Of a stretch of DNA of 64,000 bases, positions 27,239 through 37,786 are shown piece after piece (position 1 is the first letter of the stretch; every line of letters begins with the position of its first letter). This DNA is from Chrysophaeum taylorii. Its lineage: Eukaryota; Sar; Pelagophyceae; Pelagomonadales; Pelagomonadaceae. The stretch is taken from contig JAQMWT010000237.1 in assembly GCA_029834535.1 (NCBI GenBank), forward strand, positions 1 to 64,000. Direction: 5' to 3'. Position numbers and translations under genes: made by a program. The notes below the pieces were generated by a model. It ran no database searches. It saw only the letters and a program-made list of their open reading frames with translations, and was not told the origin of the DNA.

Positions 27239-27944
27239 AACTTGTATCCTGTTGATGGAATCAGCAGCTACAAATCGAAAAATCCGTCCGTCTACAAAGA
27301 TATGCGGCTAGCCGTTTGGAATTGCAAAATCAGTATAAAGTACACAGAATCTTGGTATGTCAGATATGCTGCGATCCGTTAAATCAGCATGTCTGAGCCA
27401 TTAAACGGCATCTTCGAGCAAGGTTCCAACTTCGTAAGACTAGGAAAAGGAGCGCCAGCGAGCGACAGCGTCGTGCTACCGCGCGGCCGCAACACGCGGA
27501 AAGGCAACGCGACCAAGCGCGAGAGCGTTGTGCTACCGGGCAGCCGCAACACTACGAAAAGGACCGCGAACGGCCGCGACGGCGCTACCGCGCGGCCGCA
27601 ACACTACGAAATGTAACGGCCGTCCGTCCGACCGACAGCGTCGTGCTACCGCGCGGCCGCATTACTACGAAATGGAACGGCCGTCCGTCTGACCGTTCGT
27701 CTGTCCGTCGTCCGTCCGTCCATAGTAGACAGCGTCGTGCAACCGCGCCGCCGCAACACGCGCATACTCATGTTTGAGCAAAGGCTGAAGAATTAATAGC
27801 CCCCATCAACAGCCCCAGTGTTAGCCCTTCTTAATAATAACAATCCGGTTGATGGAATCAACAGCTACAAATCCGGTTGATGGAATCAACAGCTGTAAAT
27901 CGAATAATCCAAGCGGCCGTCCAACGTCCGTCCGACCACTATTT
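27239..27944. repeat. spacer with GCGGCCGC-rich satellite units
   Basis: The stretch between copia-D and the right copy of repeat E. From 27440 to 27795 it contains diverged units built around gtcgtgctaccgcgcggccg, alternating with runs of ccgtccgt. The same array recurs in the same orientation at 29880-30385. Short direct repeats of ggttgatggaatcaacagct lie near 27250 and 27847-27897. No gene is seen. Confidence 0.6.
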
Positions 27945-28114
27945 CATCCCGTGCTTCAGAAATGGGCAGGTTTATTTAGCCTTACCCTCACCCGTAACAC
28001 GTCACATACATACTAAACTTTTAGCGCTTCAGAAACAGGCAGGTTGTTTGTGCCTTACCCTCACTAGTTCCACGTCCCACAGCGTCTTAGATACATACTA
28101 AGCGCTAAACTGAT

Positions 28115-28799
28115 ATGTCGGTGGACGATTTTTTCGGAAACGTTGGTCGGAGCCTTGGACTCCTCGGCCGGTGGCGGGCCGAGCTCGAGGTGGTCGCACC
28201 GCGTGTCAAATCGTTAGGCCTTCAACCTGAGCTTGCTGCGGCCTTTGAAGTCGATCCGGGAGAAGTACGTGTACAGTTCTATGGCGGTGAGCTTGCGAAG
28301 GGAGACGTAGGTGTGTTGCTTCAGCTCTTCCAGCGCGCGCGCGATCTCGTCCTTCTTTTGCTGCGCCTCGCGTACCTTGGTGGCGTCGTCCTTGGGCCAC
28401 TCTGCACTGGCGAGCCGCTGCTCGAAATTCTTGATGAAGCCCGGGACGCGCACGAGCCCGACAGCAACCTTGTCGACGTGCATGTGCTCGTCGACCTCGC
28501 CTCTCTCAAACGCGGCGATGACGTCTGTGATTTTTTCACGTTGAAGGCATTAAAGGCGTCGAGCGTCGGTCGGAAGCTTTGTATGCGAGCGCGTTCCTGG
28601 TGTTGGAGAATCTCGGGCCTGCTGTGTTTGCGGATGATGCCGAGGGTCGATTGTACGAGAGTTCAATGACGCCAGCAACCCCGTGTTGCTCAAGAGTCTC
28701 TTTCAAAGGGCAATCGGACCAGGCGCGTCGGCCGGTGGGCGTTTGAAAGACTGTAGCAACAATTGGGTCGTCGACGCGGAGCCGAAACTTACGCGGCAT
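28115..28799 (-). pseudogene. unknown protein gene in repeat E, right copy
   Basis: ATG at 28799 (M-P-R-K-F-R-L-R-V-D-D-P). The same phase change as in the left copy leads to L-G-I-I-R-K-H-S-R-P-E-I-L-Q-H. A further change leads to V-A-V-G-L ... F-I-K-N-F-E-Q-R-L-A-S-A-E-W-P-K and a helical region, K-K-D-E-I-A-R-A-L-E-E-L-K-Q-H-T-Y. The opposite strand is also open (28115-28669, 184 residues); which strand was coding is not settled. Family unknown. Confidence 0.4.
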
Positions 28800-28834
28800 C
28801 GTCTTCACTGAATGCACAAATAGCAACCAAAGTA

Positions 28835-29234
28835 ACTAACTAACTAACTTCAGACCTCTCCCGAGCATGGGAGCCAGACCGGACCGGCAGGAGCCGGTAC
28901 GGAATCACAGAGGAAAAGCACGCAGTTGGGGCAGAGGCAAGGGACGAGGACGGACTTGTTGATGGTGGACAGCCACTGCGCGCGGTCTTGTGTGAGGTCG
29001 TGCAAAAGCGTCGCAGGCCGCGGACGTGTTGGTCCACGAACAATCGACCTGTCCGTCGCGTTCTGCCCAACCGAGCGAGCCCCATCCCAGCGCGGACTTT
29101 CTGGGTGCTAACCGGCCAGCCCGGGAGGCGAGCAGGCACCGTCTCACTCCGGGACGGCCGGGGCCGCCGCTGGGAGCAAGCGCGTTAGGCGCCGTCCTCC
29201 ATCGCAACCAACGGTTAGCGATCGCAGGGGTTAG
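28835..29234 (-). mobile_element. SINE-S copy 2 (400 bp)
   Basis: Minus-strand copy flanked by the 12-bp duplication GCAACCAAAGTA (28823-28834 and 29235-29246). Same 5' block (gcgatcgctaaccgttggttgcgatgg), GC-rich middle and (GTTA)n tail as copy 1, so both belong to one subfamily. Confidence 0.88.
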
Positions 29235-29449
29235 GCAACCAAAGTACAAGTCCCTATAGAGCACGCCGCCGTCCAGGCCCTCGGTGGTGTTTGCCGAGGA
29301 CTTAGTTTGCGTGAAGCTCTGAACAGGCCTCGGGGGTCGACGCTGCGCGCCAAAACGTGCCGAATGAGGCTTTCGACGCTCACAATAAACAGCCGAGTCA
29401 GCCGATTTCCACCTCGCCGCGTCGCGTTTCTTGCTCGGGGACACCCGGG

Positions 29450-29879
29450 GCGAGTACGACCAAGGTGCTGGTGCGACGGGACCGACGGGACCTGCGAAGG
29501 ATGCTCGTCGCCCAGCGCTTCTAGGGTTGGGCGAAGGCCGATGATTTTGAGTTTTATTGTGACACGATGGACGCATGACGTCACGAGGCCCTGGAGAGAG
29601 AGATTTTTCTGATGCGCCAGATGTAACTATATAAGAATTAAATACTCATGTTGGGTTGAAGCTTTAAATATCTTGCCGATCTTAGCATATCTTGCGTGCT
29701 TGCCCGTAGAAATGATGGCGACGCCTCGTGGGACCAGCCACGGCTTCTCGTGCGTAAAGAGCGCCGCGGCACCGAGAGACACGCGCGGCTTGCGCGGCAC
29801 CGCCCGAGCGAAGCTGAGAAGCAGCAGAAGCACCGCGACCTCGACGCGGACCAAAAACGACAGCGCGTGCGAGCGTGCG
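29450..29879. other. no gene recognised
   Basis: Contains the 5' extension of repeat E and a stretch leading into the GC-rich satellite. Open frames here have skewed Arg/Ser composition and no family resemblance. Confidence 0.4.
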
Positions 29880-30385
29880 GCAAGACTAGGAAAAGGAGCG
29901 CGACCGACCGCGAGAGCGTCGTGCTACCGCGCGGCCGCAACACGAGGAAAAGCAACGCGACCGAGCGCGAGAGCGTCGTCCTACCGGGCAGCCACAACAC
30001 TAGGAAAAGGACCGCGAGCGGACGCGATGGCGTCGTCCTACCGTGCGGCCGCAGCACTATGAAATGGAACGGCCGTCCATGTTCCGTGTTCCACCGTCCG
30101 TCTACTATTCCTCCGTCCGTCTATATATGTCCGTCCGTCTACTATATTACAGGATAATCGTGCGTCGTGCTACCGCGCGGCCGCAACACAGAATGGAACG
30201 GCCGTCCGTCCGACCGACAGCGTCGTGCCTACGCGCGGCCGCAAAATTGCGAAATGGAACGGCCGTCCGTACGACCGTTCCTCTGTCCGTCGTCCGTCCG
30301 TCTATAGTATACAACGTCGTGCTACCGCGCCGCCGCAACACGCGTACGCTCATGTTCGAGCAAAGGCTGAAGAATTAAACATGTC
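29880..30385 (+). repeat. GCGGCCGC-rich satellite array, second copy
   Basis: Direct repeat of 27440-27795: both open aagactaggaaaaggagcgc, both carry units around gtgctaccgcgcggccgcaa and ccgtccgtc runs, and both close with gagcaaaggctgaagaattaa. Frames in this array are by-products of the repeat. Confidence 0.7.
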
Positions 30386-30475
30386 TGAGCAAGGCTTGAA
30401 GAATTAATTGTTAACGAAGCTTCGAACCTCTGCGCGGCCGTCCGTCCGTCCGTCCACTCAAGAAAAACTAATAGG

Positions 30476-30690
30476 GTGATGTAGCTATTAGGGGGGCGAC
30501 AACGTTGGATTCTGTATGTATTTGGGGGGCGACCTTAAAAAAACATGGTGTTTTTGGGAGGGGCGACCGTAAAAAAAGTGCTGATTTTGGGGGGGCGACC
30601 TTAAAAAAAGTGGACGTTTGGGGGGGGGCGACCTTAAAACCATGCGTCGAAATTGGGGGGGCGACCTAAAAAAAGTGGCGGTTGAAGAGT
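30476..30690 (+). repeat. tandem GGGGGGCGACC repeats
   Basis: About six units of 40-45 bp, each with a run of 5-9 G, then CGACCTTAAAAAAA and a variable spacer. The G runs could form quadruplexes. No gene. Confidence 0.8.
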
Positions 30691-30715
30691 CGCACTCTTT
30701 TGGGGCTTGGTGGGT

Positions 30716-30768
30716 CTAGGTATGTGGTGGGTTTGGGTATGTGGTGGGTTTGGGTATGTGGTGGGTTT
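30716..30768 (+). repeat. 17-bp tandem repeat
   Basis: Three near-identical units of TATGTGGTGGGTTTGGG immediately outside the gypsy-1 3' LTR end. Confidence 0.85.
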
Positions 30769-30769
30769 G

Positions 30770-31102
30770 TATAGTGGTTTTCTCAGATACCCGCCCCCTC
30801 TTGGCCGGACCAGAGGCCTCAACAACCCTTTCTCCCAACCCGAACCGCGGGTGAAACCACCACACGCCCGATCTCAGCGTAACACTCACGCCATCACGAA
30901 AATCGGACAATCAAATGAGGGTAATAGCAAGAAGACAGCAAGAAAGCAATACAAATGCCTGGTACATTGGGCTCAGTGGAAGCGCAGGTGAGGATGTCAA
31001 GATGACACCCCCCCCATAATTGCAAGGTCAGTACCAGGGCAACAATCAGGGTAAGTCAGGTGGCAGGCAGGCAAGCGGGGGGGGATGGGCGTTACTGCCA
31101 CA
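30770..31102 (-). repeat. 3' LTR of gypsy-1
   Basis: On the minus strand it begins TGTGGCAGTAAC right after the purine tract TTAGGGGGCTCC and ends ACCACTATA. It matches gypsy-2 in length (333 versus 331/328), TGTGGCRG start and a TCTTGCTGT...CTTGCTAT block. The end is set by comparison with the ccactaca remnant next to the primer site at 40172. Confidence 0.65.
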
Positions 31103-31137
31103 GGAGCCCCCTAATTGAGATGAAGTCATCCTCGACT

Positions 31138-32560
31138 TCAAGGGCGACGAAGGTCACGCTCGCGAATGGTACGATAAGCTCGGTCAGCTACATCAGCAGG
31201 AACTTTGTTGCTGTGGAGGCCGAAGTTACTGACGAGGACGTCGATTTCATCCGGGCGAAAATCAGTCACACAGGGATCACAGCCCTCCATATTTGGTCGC
31301 AGGCGTGTGAAGCTACCTCCGTCAGGGTCCTTGTATTCTGGTCTTAAGCGTCGCTCGGCCAGGGGCGTAGTAGGATCAAAAACACGAGGATCATCGCGCG
31401 GTCCCAAATCGGTATAGTAGTGAAGTGCAACTGTATCATTGTCGTGATCATATTCTTCATAGACTTCGGCAACGTAAATACGCTTCTTCCACGCGTTGGG
31501 TCGTCCTTTAACCCTGGAAATCACGAACTTGCAATTTTTGAAACGGTCGTGGTCTGAAGGTAAATGCAGAGGAGCTGAAGAAGTGTCGATGGTTGGCACT
31601 TTCAAAGGCACAATCTGTTGTACAGATACTACAACCGACTCAGCATCATCGTCGTTGACGTCCTGAGTTTCGTAAACGACGGGAGAGATCTTTCTGGTAA
31701 CTATGTAAGGCCCGCGCCAAATGGGCCGTAGCTCGTGGCGCGTCTTAGGCACGAAACGCAGAACATAATCACCTGGGGAAAACTGGATGTCAATTCGGTG
31801 GGCATCATAGTTGAGTTTTCGGCTCTCCTGTGCTTTTTGGTGAGCTCGTGTAACGAGTCGACTATAAAATTCAAACTTGTTCTTAAAGTCCATCAAAATC
31901 TGCTGACGCGATTGCGGTAGATTACGCTGTTCGCTCAAAATTTTGTAATCGGGTGGTAACAGGGGTTGCTTGCCGGTACGCATCATAGGAGGTGAAATCT
32001 TCGTTCCCGGAATGTACATTCTATTGTACGTGAATGCAACATATGGGGGGAAATTCGACCAATCTGGCTGTCGCTGTTCATCGATCGCAGCTCTCAAGAA
32101 GGCTTTGATAAATCGGTTGACACGTTCCGTGTGGTTACTCTGAGGGTGATACGGAAGGGTAGTACGATAACGTACGTTGAATTGACGAACAAACGTGCGA
32201 AATAACCTGTTCGCGAACTCACTTCCATTATCCGTGACTATGCACCGTGGGAGGGAGACATCCCTCAAGTAAAATCTTGTACACAAACGCGTTCAAAATT
32301 GAATAATCATGCTTGGTGTTGATCAGAGCCAACTTCAAGAAATGCGACGCTCCATCGTACATCGCGAGTATGTACGTGTACATGTCAGCGCCTCGCAGAG
32401 GTCCAATCAGATCTATACCTAGGACATAGCAATCTCCGACGCGATTCGGTTGACAGAGCAAGCCATGACGCTTAGGCATGGTGGATCGAATCTTCTGGCA
32501 AATAATGCAAGCATTGATGAACTCATTAACTGACGATGAGACGCTTGGCCACCAATACCG
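31138..32560 (-). pseudogene. gypsy-1 integrase with conserved C-terminal domain
   Basis: The zinc-finger part is read across the TAA near 32558 (R-Y-W-W-P-S, then C-I-I-C-Q-K). The first Asp is in V-L-G-I-D-L-I-G-P-L. After a frameshift near 32270 the frame 32286-31138 has V-T-D-N-G-S-E-F (second Asp), H-P-Q-S-N-H-T-E-R-V-N (Glu) and the gypsy C-terminal K-T-R-H-E-L-R-P-I-W-R-G-P-Y. About 130 residues follow (K-K-R-I-Y-V-A-E-V-Y, D-T-V-A-L-H-Y-Y, C-V-T-D-F-R-P-D-E-I-D-V-L) that match the gypsy-2 C-terminus. Confidence 0.85.
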
Positions 32561-35082
32561 TTATAGGATTTGATTCGCTGTGGAGTCTCGTCCTACACGC
32601 CCTCCGAACAATCCTCGGTGATGCATAGCGATTACACGCTTTCGCATCGACTGAGGGACCACTATAAGACGTTGAGAATCCGAATCATCGACCTTATACC
32701 ACACGTTGTTATCAGCTTCGTACGGTACGGATGACTGCTCGTCTTGATCTTTCTGCTCAGAATCCAGATTTCGTCTGATTCGCTTGCATGTGTCATCTTC
32801 AGCTTGTTCTTTCGCTATCTCATCGAGAGTGATCTCATCCTCAGCTCGATCCGCAAAAGGGAGACGTTCGACGGAATCAACTGGCTCAGACTCGTACGAG
32901 AACTGGGGCGGTTGTACATTCTGTCGCGTACTAACTGCTGCCATAGCTGCGGTGGGTCCGCTGTCCGTCGGTATAGGCATCGTCACCGAAGAGAAGGTGA
33001 AGCAAGCTGTGCCAGGTACATCGGTGGGGATTTCTTGGAAAATCAAAAAAGCTTCATTGATCCGTTCCCCGTCTTCGTCTTTCTCGATCAATTTGTCGAT
33101 AGGGTTGCGCGACAGACAATCCGGAATAAGCATGCCAGGGGAGCTTCCAGGCTTGTATCCGAGCTCCCGGTCGAACGCAGCAAGCCGCATAGCCCATCGT
33201 GCTAACTGTCCAGACGTATGATTCAAATCCCGCAGAAATGTTAAATTACGATGATCCGTCTCTAACTTCGTCTGATGACCTTCGATATAAAATCGGAAAT
33301 TTTCGAGAGCAGAGAGTACTGCGAGGAGTTCCAAGCGCCGAGGATCGTACTTCCTCATCGACTTAGGCACGGTTCGACTCCAGTACTCAATAACTCTCTC
33401 TTCGATTCTTTCTCTTCCATCGTCGTCAACGACTGGTACTTTTTGAAATAGGTAAGCACCAAACCCATGCGCGGAAGCATCAGTTCGAATGTAAAAAGGC
33501 AACGAGTAATCAGGATGGTAGACGCCCTTCGACGTGACAATAGCCTCGATGATGGCATCCCAAGCTTCCTGACACTCTTTCGTCCACTTGAATTTCACGT
33601 CCGGCAACGTCAGTTGTCTTAATGGCTCTGCAACTTTCGCAAAATTCCTTACATAACGCCGGCAAAAGCTCCCCATTCCAAGGAAAGATCGCACTTGCTT
33701 CTTAGGGTCAGCATCCGACAAAGTGCCAGGAATTGGCATGTGTCTGATGGCTTCTAAAGATTTTGGTGATGGAAGAAGTCCGTTCGGGGTAGATAAATGA
33801 CCCAAAAACTCAATGACTTCTTGCATAAAATGAATCTTCTTGATCTTGGCGCTGTACCCCTTCAAGGCGAGATGGGGAATAACTTGCACAAGGCACTGCA
33901 AGTGAGTCTTTGTATCTGCGTGACCGGCGAGAATATCGTCGATGTATGCCACGAGATCACGATATAGCCATTGCGACAAGTCGGTGTTCAACTGCTTGCA
34001 AAACAAACTTCCGGCTGGTTTGACTCCCAAAGGTAGGCGCATGTAGCTGTACGCTCCCAGAGGACTAGTGAAGGTGACCACATCTTGTGCATCTAGCGAC
34101 AATCGTAAATTGTGATAGCCCCAACGAATATCCAAACTGGAACGACAAAACTTGTCGATGAGAAACATCGGCGCGTCAGCCATGCTCACACTCGGCCAGC
34201 TATCATCCTTGAGCAATGCATTGAGGCGCCGTATGTCGACAGCTGCTCTGTAGGCATTGGAAGTGCCAGGCTCAGCACTTTTCTTAGGCAACATCAAAAT
34301 AGAGAACCCCCATGGAGAATTCGCGGGACGAATAACTCCGTCTCGGGCCCACGCTTCAATCTGCATCCGCAAACATTCCGTCTTTTCTTTCGACAACCGA
34401 TATGGCGAGAGTTTGACGGGAGTCGGGTTCTCTTCTTTGAACCGGAGCGTCACTTCAGGTGAATCAACAGGTCTCATCACATCATCGAAAAATGCCCACG
34501 AATACGAGATTAAATGCTTCATCATCAGCTTCTCGTCATCATCTAAAGCAGGATGCTCTGTAATACCCAATTCAGTCATCACCTCTTCGACCTGCGCGAC
34601 GGCCGGAGGGATGACCTGCATGCTCTCCTGACACGCTAGATGAGGAGGCATCACCGGTAAAGGTTGACCATGTTCGTCGTGAGGCGCGTCCGCCCACGGA
34701 ACGTCGTACTTATTGAAATACGCTGGTCGCTCTTTCGCGGTGCCTTCTTCTTCAGCAGTTGCGGAGGGCTGGTTGTCGACTTGGTTGCTCTGCATAACAG
34801 CAGTGGCGACGGTGCCCCCTGCAAAAGAGGAAGCCGTCCCAGGCGACGTAACTGAAGGTGGTGGCGGGGTGGTGGTGGCAGCAGCTGATGGTGCAGGACT
34901 CGCAGGAGAATAGAGTTCATCGGGCGCAATCCACGACACACTTCGAGTGGCAGGGTCGAGCGTTGGAATGCGCGACTCTACAGCAAAAGGTGAAAACCGT
35001 AGAATATGGTGATCAGGTTGGGCTAGCGTAGTCGTCGCAATATTCCGCAACTTACCCAAATTTCGAAGTGAAGGGTCAAACG
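32561..35082 (-). CDS. gypsy-1 reverse transcriptase and RNase H
   Basis: Part of the frame 35329-32561, after the DNMT end. A Pro-rich linker leads to K-Y-D-V-P-W-A-D-A-P, then RT: D-G-V-I-R-P-A-N-S-P-W-G-F, Y-R-A-A-V-D-I-R-R-L-N, the catalytic Y-I-D-D-I-L-A-G, and F-L-G-M-G-S-F-C-R-R-Y. RNase H has R-T-D-A-S-A-H-G-F-G-A-Y, R-R-L-E-L-L-A-V, L-E-T-D-H-R-N-L-T-F-L and I-P-D-C-L-S-R-N-P-I-D. Catalytic residues look intact. Strong match to gypsy-2. Confidence 0.9.
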
Positions 35083-35941
35083 AATTGTGCACTGCTAGCG
35101 CAATCCGCGTCATAGTCGCGGGTGGCACCATACTGCCAATCATCTTCATAGCTGCTGTCTCTGAAACTGTCTCTTCCCATTGCCACGTAGCAGGAACGGT
35201 CATAATTTCCTGGTGCATCTGCAACGTGAGTGGATGGGTGTTCGAGAAATGAGGTCCTAGGTGGAGCTTATTGCGCGTCACTGTGAAGGCAGGGCCGATA
35301 GCCGGGCGCGTAGATGAGAAACTGTTCACTATAATGAGCGGGTGACCACCAGTAAATCCCTACGCTGGCCCAAAACGGTCCCCTAAATTTGATGGTACAC
35401 GCGATAATAGCGGCAGGTTCAAGCGAACATTGCACGCACGTAGGCGTGTGCGCGAGCACAGCAACTCTGGTGTGATACTATAGAAATCGACAATACGCGG
35501 CACATAAAATTGGTGATGCACAAAAGGGATCACTGATGGTTCCTGCTCGAGTGTCCATCGTCCAATCAAATAAGGTGCGTTGCGGAAGTGACGCAGGACC
35601 CAAGAAGTAATAGTAGCACCCTTGCGTGCGTCCCTGTAGTGCAAATTGGCAGTCGATCCATAGATACACGGCGGACTGGCGTGGAAATAAGAATGCTTCC
35701 AACAATCTGAATGTAAATACGACAACACCAAGTCGTATGTACGACGATGAGATTTCCCCAACTCATGCAAAACATAGGGAATCTTCGGGAAATTGAGCTC
35801 AAAGGTGGCTCGGGCTTGAGGACAAGCATCCAAAGCCAGGACAATGCGAAATGAACTGCCATATAGCTCACTGCATCGCCGGATACCCAACGTTGATCCT
35901 CCAGCGCCAGCAAAGTAGACGACGACAAAGGTGTAGGTGAT
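35083..35941 (-). pseudogene. C5-cytosine DNA methyltransferase domain of gypsy-1
   Basis: Domain of about 286 residues inside the gag-pol frame. Motif I is V-V-V-Y-F-A-G-A-G-G-S-T-L-G-I, close to the classic F-x-G-x-G. Motif II is V-L-A-L-D-A-C-P-Q-A-R-A-T-F-E-L-N-F-P. Motif IV is H-A-S-P-P-C with the catalytic Cys codon at 35666-35668. A motif VI-like L-E-Q-E-P-S-V and a VIII-like S-R-T-R-L-R-A follow. After an in-frame TAG near 35357 the same phase gives a IX-like H-P-L-T-L-Q-M-H-Q-E-I and motif X K-M-I-G-S-M-V-P-P (for IGNAVPP). Its motifs differ from the copia-A/C version, suggesting a separate capture. gypsy-2 lacks it. Confidence 0.85.
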
Positions 35942-37783
35942 GGGTATCCAAACCAAGGAGGCGTGCTTAGATAGCAGCTCCTTAGCGGTCGCCTCCATCT
36001 CCATTTCTGGTGTTTTTTTCACTTCTTCATCTGGAGGTGGCTGAGGAGGAGGTCTGTCACTCAAGACATCCTCCTCGACTTCATAGTCGTCAACAGCAGC
36101 CGTAAGAGTGGCACGACACACGAGATCAGTGGCTTCTAGTTGCATGTTGACACATCCTTCATGCGGCATGATCTCGCCTTCGACTACCGGGACTTCGGGG
36201 TCGATACCAATGGGTTCGTCACCAATGTGCTCCACAGCCACATGAACTTCGTTGGGCTCGTCAGCGCAATACGATGAATAGGAACCAGGTACAAGGCGGA
36301 GATCTTGGAGGAGTGACCGATGAGGTCGGAATACGTGACCCTTTTCCAGCGGCACATCGCACTCCATCTCCAAGAAGTACGGTTGGCTTGGAAGAAGAAA
36401 TCGAGTACTCGTCACGTACGCGAAATGAGGAATGATATCTTCCTCGTCTGCCGGGCGTTTAAGTTGGTCTTCCGCTTTTTCAGCAGCCTGATCACCGGGA
36501 AGAACGTGATGGTGACTCGCTCTGATACGAATAGAGCGCAATAGACTGTCATAACTCCACGGTTTACCAACTGGCGTCCAGGTTTGGATATTTCCGTATT
36601 GCACAGCAAGCTTAGCTGTCGGGAACATCTGCATTACCTGCGGAGTCGCATCGAATGCATCATTGTAAAGGACAATTCCATGCTGGTCTTGTGGCGAGGC
36701 GGAAGTCCGATTCTTGAGAACTCCAATGGTCACTTCAGAACGCCGATAAATAGCTCGCTCTGTCGCATAATCCAAAATCGGACCCAAGAGTCATAATTCT
36801 CGTGCTCCTAATCGTAATTGCCCATTCGTTTGACCAACGAAGAACATGAGCAGCATGGATGTCGTTGGCACCAAGGAGATCCGGAGAATGACCCATTCTC
36901 GAATAGCAGCTCCCGAACCTCCTGACCCATTTATAGTACGAATCGTAGGGAGTAGCTGACGATAGATGATTTTGCCGTCACGATCAAGTTTGGGATACAA
37001 GCGGTGATCGATGTAGGGGGAATCAGCCATGCCATCCAAACCGGCAGCGATGATGGAATATTTCGAACCATCTAACGAAGAGACAGCCACAGGCACATAC
37101 GTCAAAGAGGCGGATCTCGTGCCATCGTACCTCACGGCTTTATTTTCACGATGGTCGGTATCCTGAGTGGTATTCAACGCAGTCTGAGGGCAGAAACTCT
37201 CGAAATCCGGAGAGATGGAAGGGTGAGCGGCATAACGCTCGGCGCAGTCGTCCCTCGGTGGCACTATATCCATAGCGATCAAGGTATCTTGTCCCACACG
37301 AACAATCGTATACCCCAATTCGTCACGATTATCTTCGTCTTCCGAGGGACCTCTAGATGCAACTCCAGTCACTTCGGTACTTTGCTCCTGCTCCTCCACC
37401 CATGCATCTTCAGTGATGACCAAAAAGGAAGGAGGTTCCATGGAGTCTCCAGGGGAATAGCCTTCTGCTGAGAAGCCATCATCATCGCCCCCAACATCGT
37501 CGTCGTCATACACGTTGCCCTCTATGAGCTCAGAATACTGCACAGTGCAGTAGTCCGCTCGCTTCGTGTCATCCTGATCTTCGCCGAGCACTTCAAGCCA
37601 CTGAGCGGCGACACCATCATTGCGCTGGCTAGGGTTCGCTCTCTGAGACTGTTGCCCTCTACCCGGTGGAGCCGTCTGCTGTGCCTGACGAATCAAGTTC
37701 ATCGTGTTGAGAGCCGTAGTCAGATCCTCCAGGCGCACCGAGGTCTGAGCGGTCCGCTGCACTGCGGGCTGCCTTCGGACCAC
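35942..37783 (-). pseudogene. gypsy-1 protease-like region and linker
   Basis: The frame 37783-36791 is Gln-rich and acidic, then enters a retropepsin-like segment: Y-S-I-I-A-A-G-L-D-G-M-A-D-S-P-Y-I-D, where D-G-M-A stands in place of D-(S/T)-G-A. L-P-T-I-R-T-I-N-G-S-G-G and hydrophobic strands follow. After an in-frame TGA the phase continues as L-L-G-P-I-L-D-Y-A and a long acidic linker (frame start 36787) into the DNMT. The protease call rests on position and weak pattern; it could be a decayed protease or another domain. Confidence 0.5.
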
Positions 37784-37786
37784 CTG

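Larger units (their letters stand above)
27945..29449 (-). repeat. repeat E, right copy (carries SINE-S copy 2)
   Basis: Inverted copy of 21411-22494, with homology reaching catccc at 27945 and the cccgagcaagaaacg block near 29430-29449. It is longer because SINE-S copy 2 is inserted at 28835-29234. The sequence upstream in its orientation (29450-29640) has no counterpart in the left copy, which is 5'-truncated. Confidence 0.75.
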
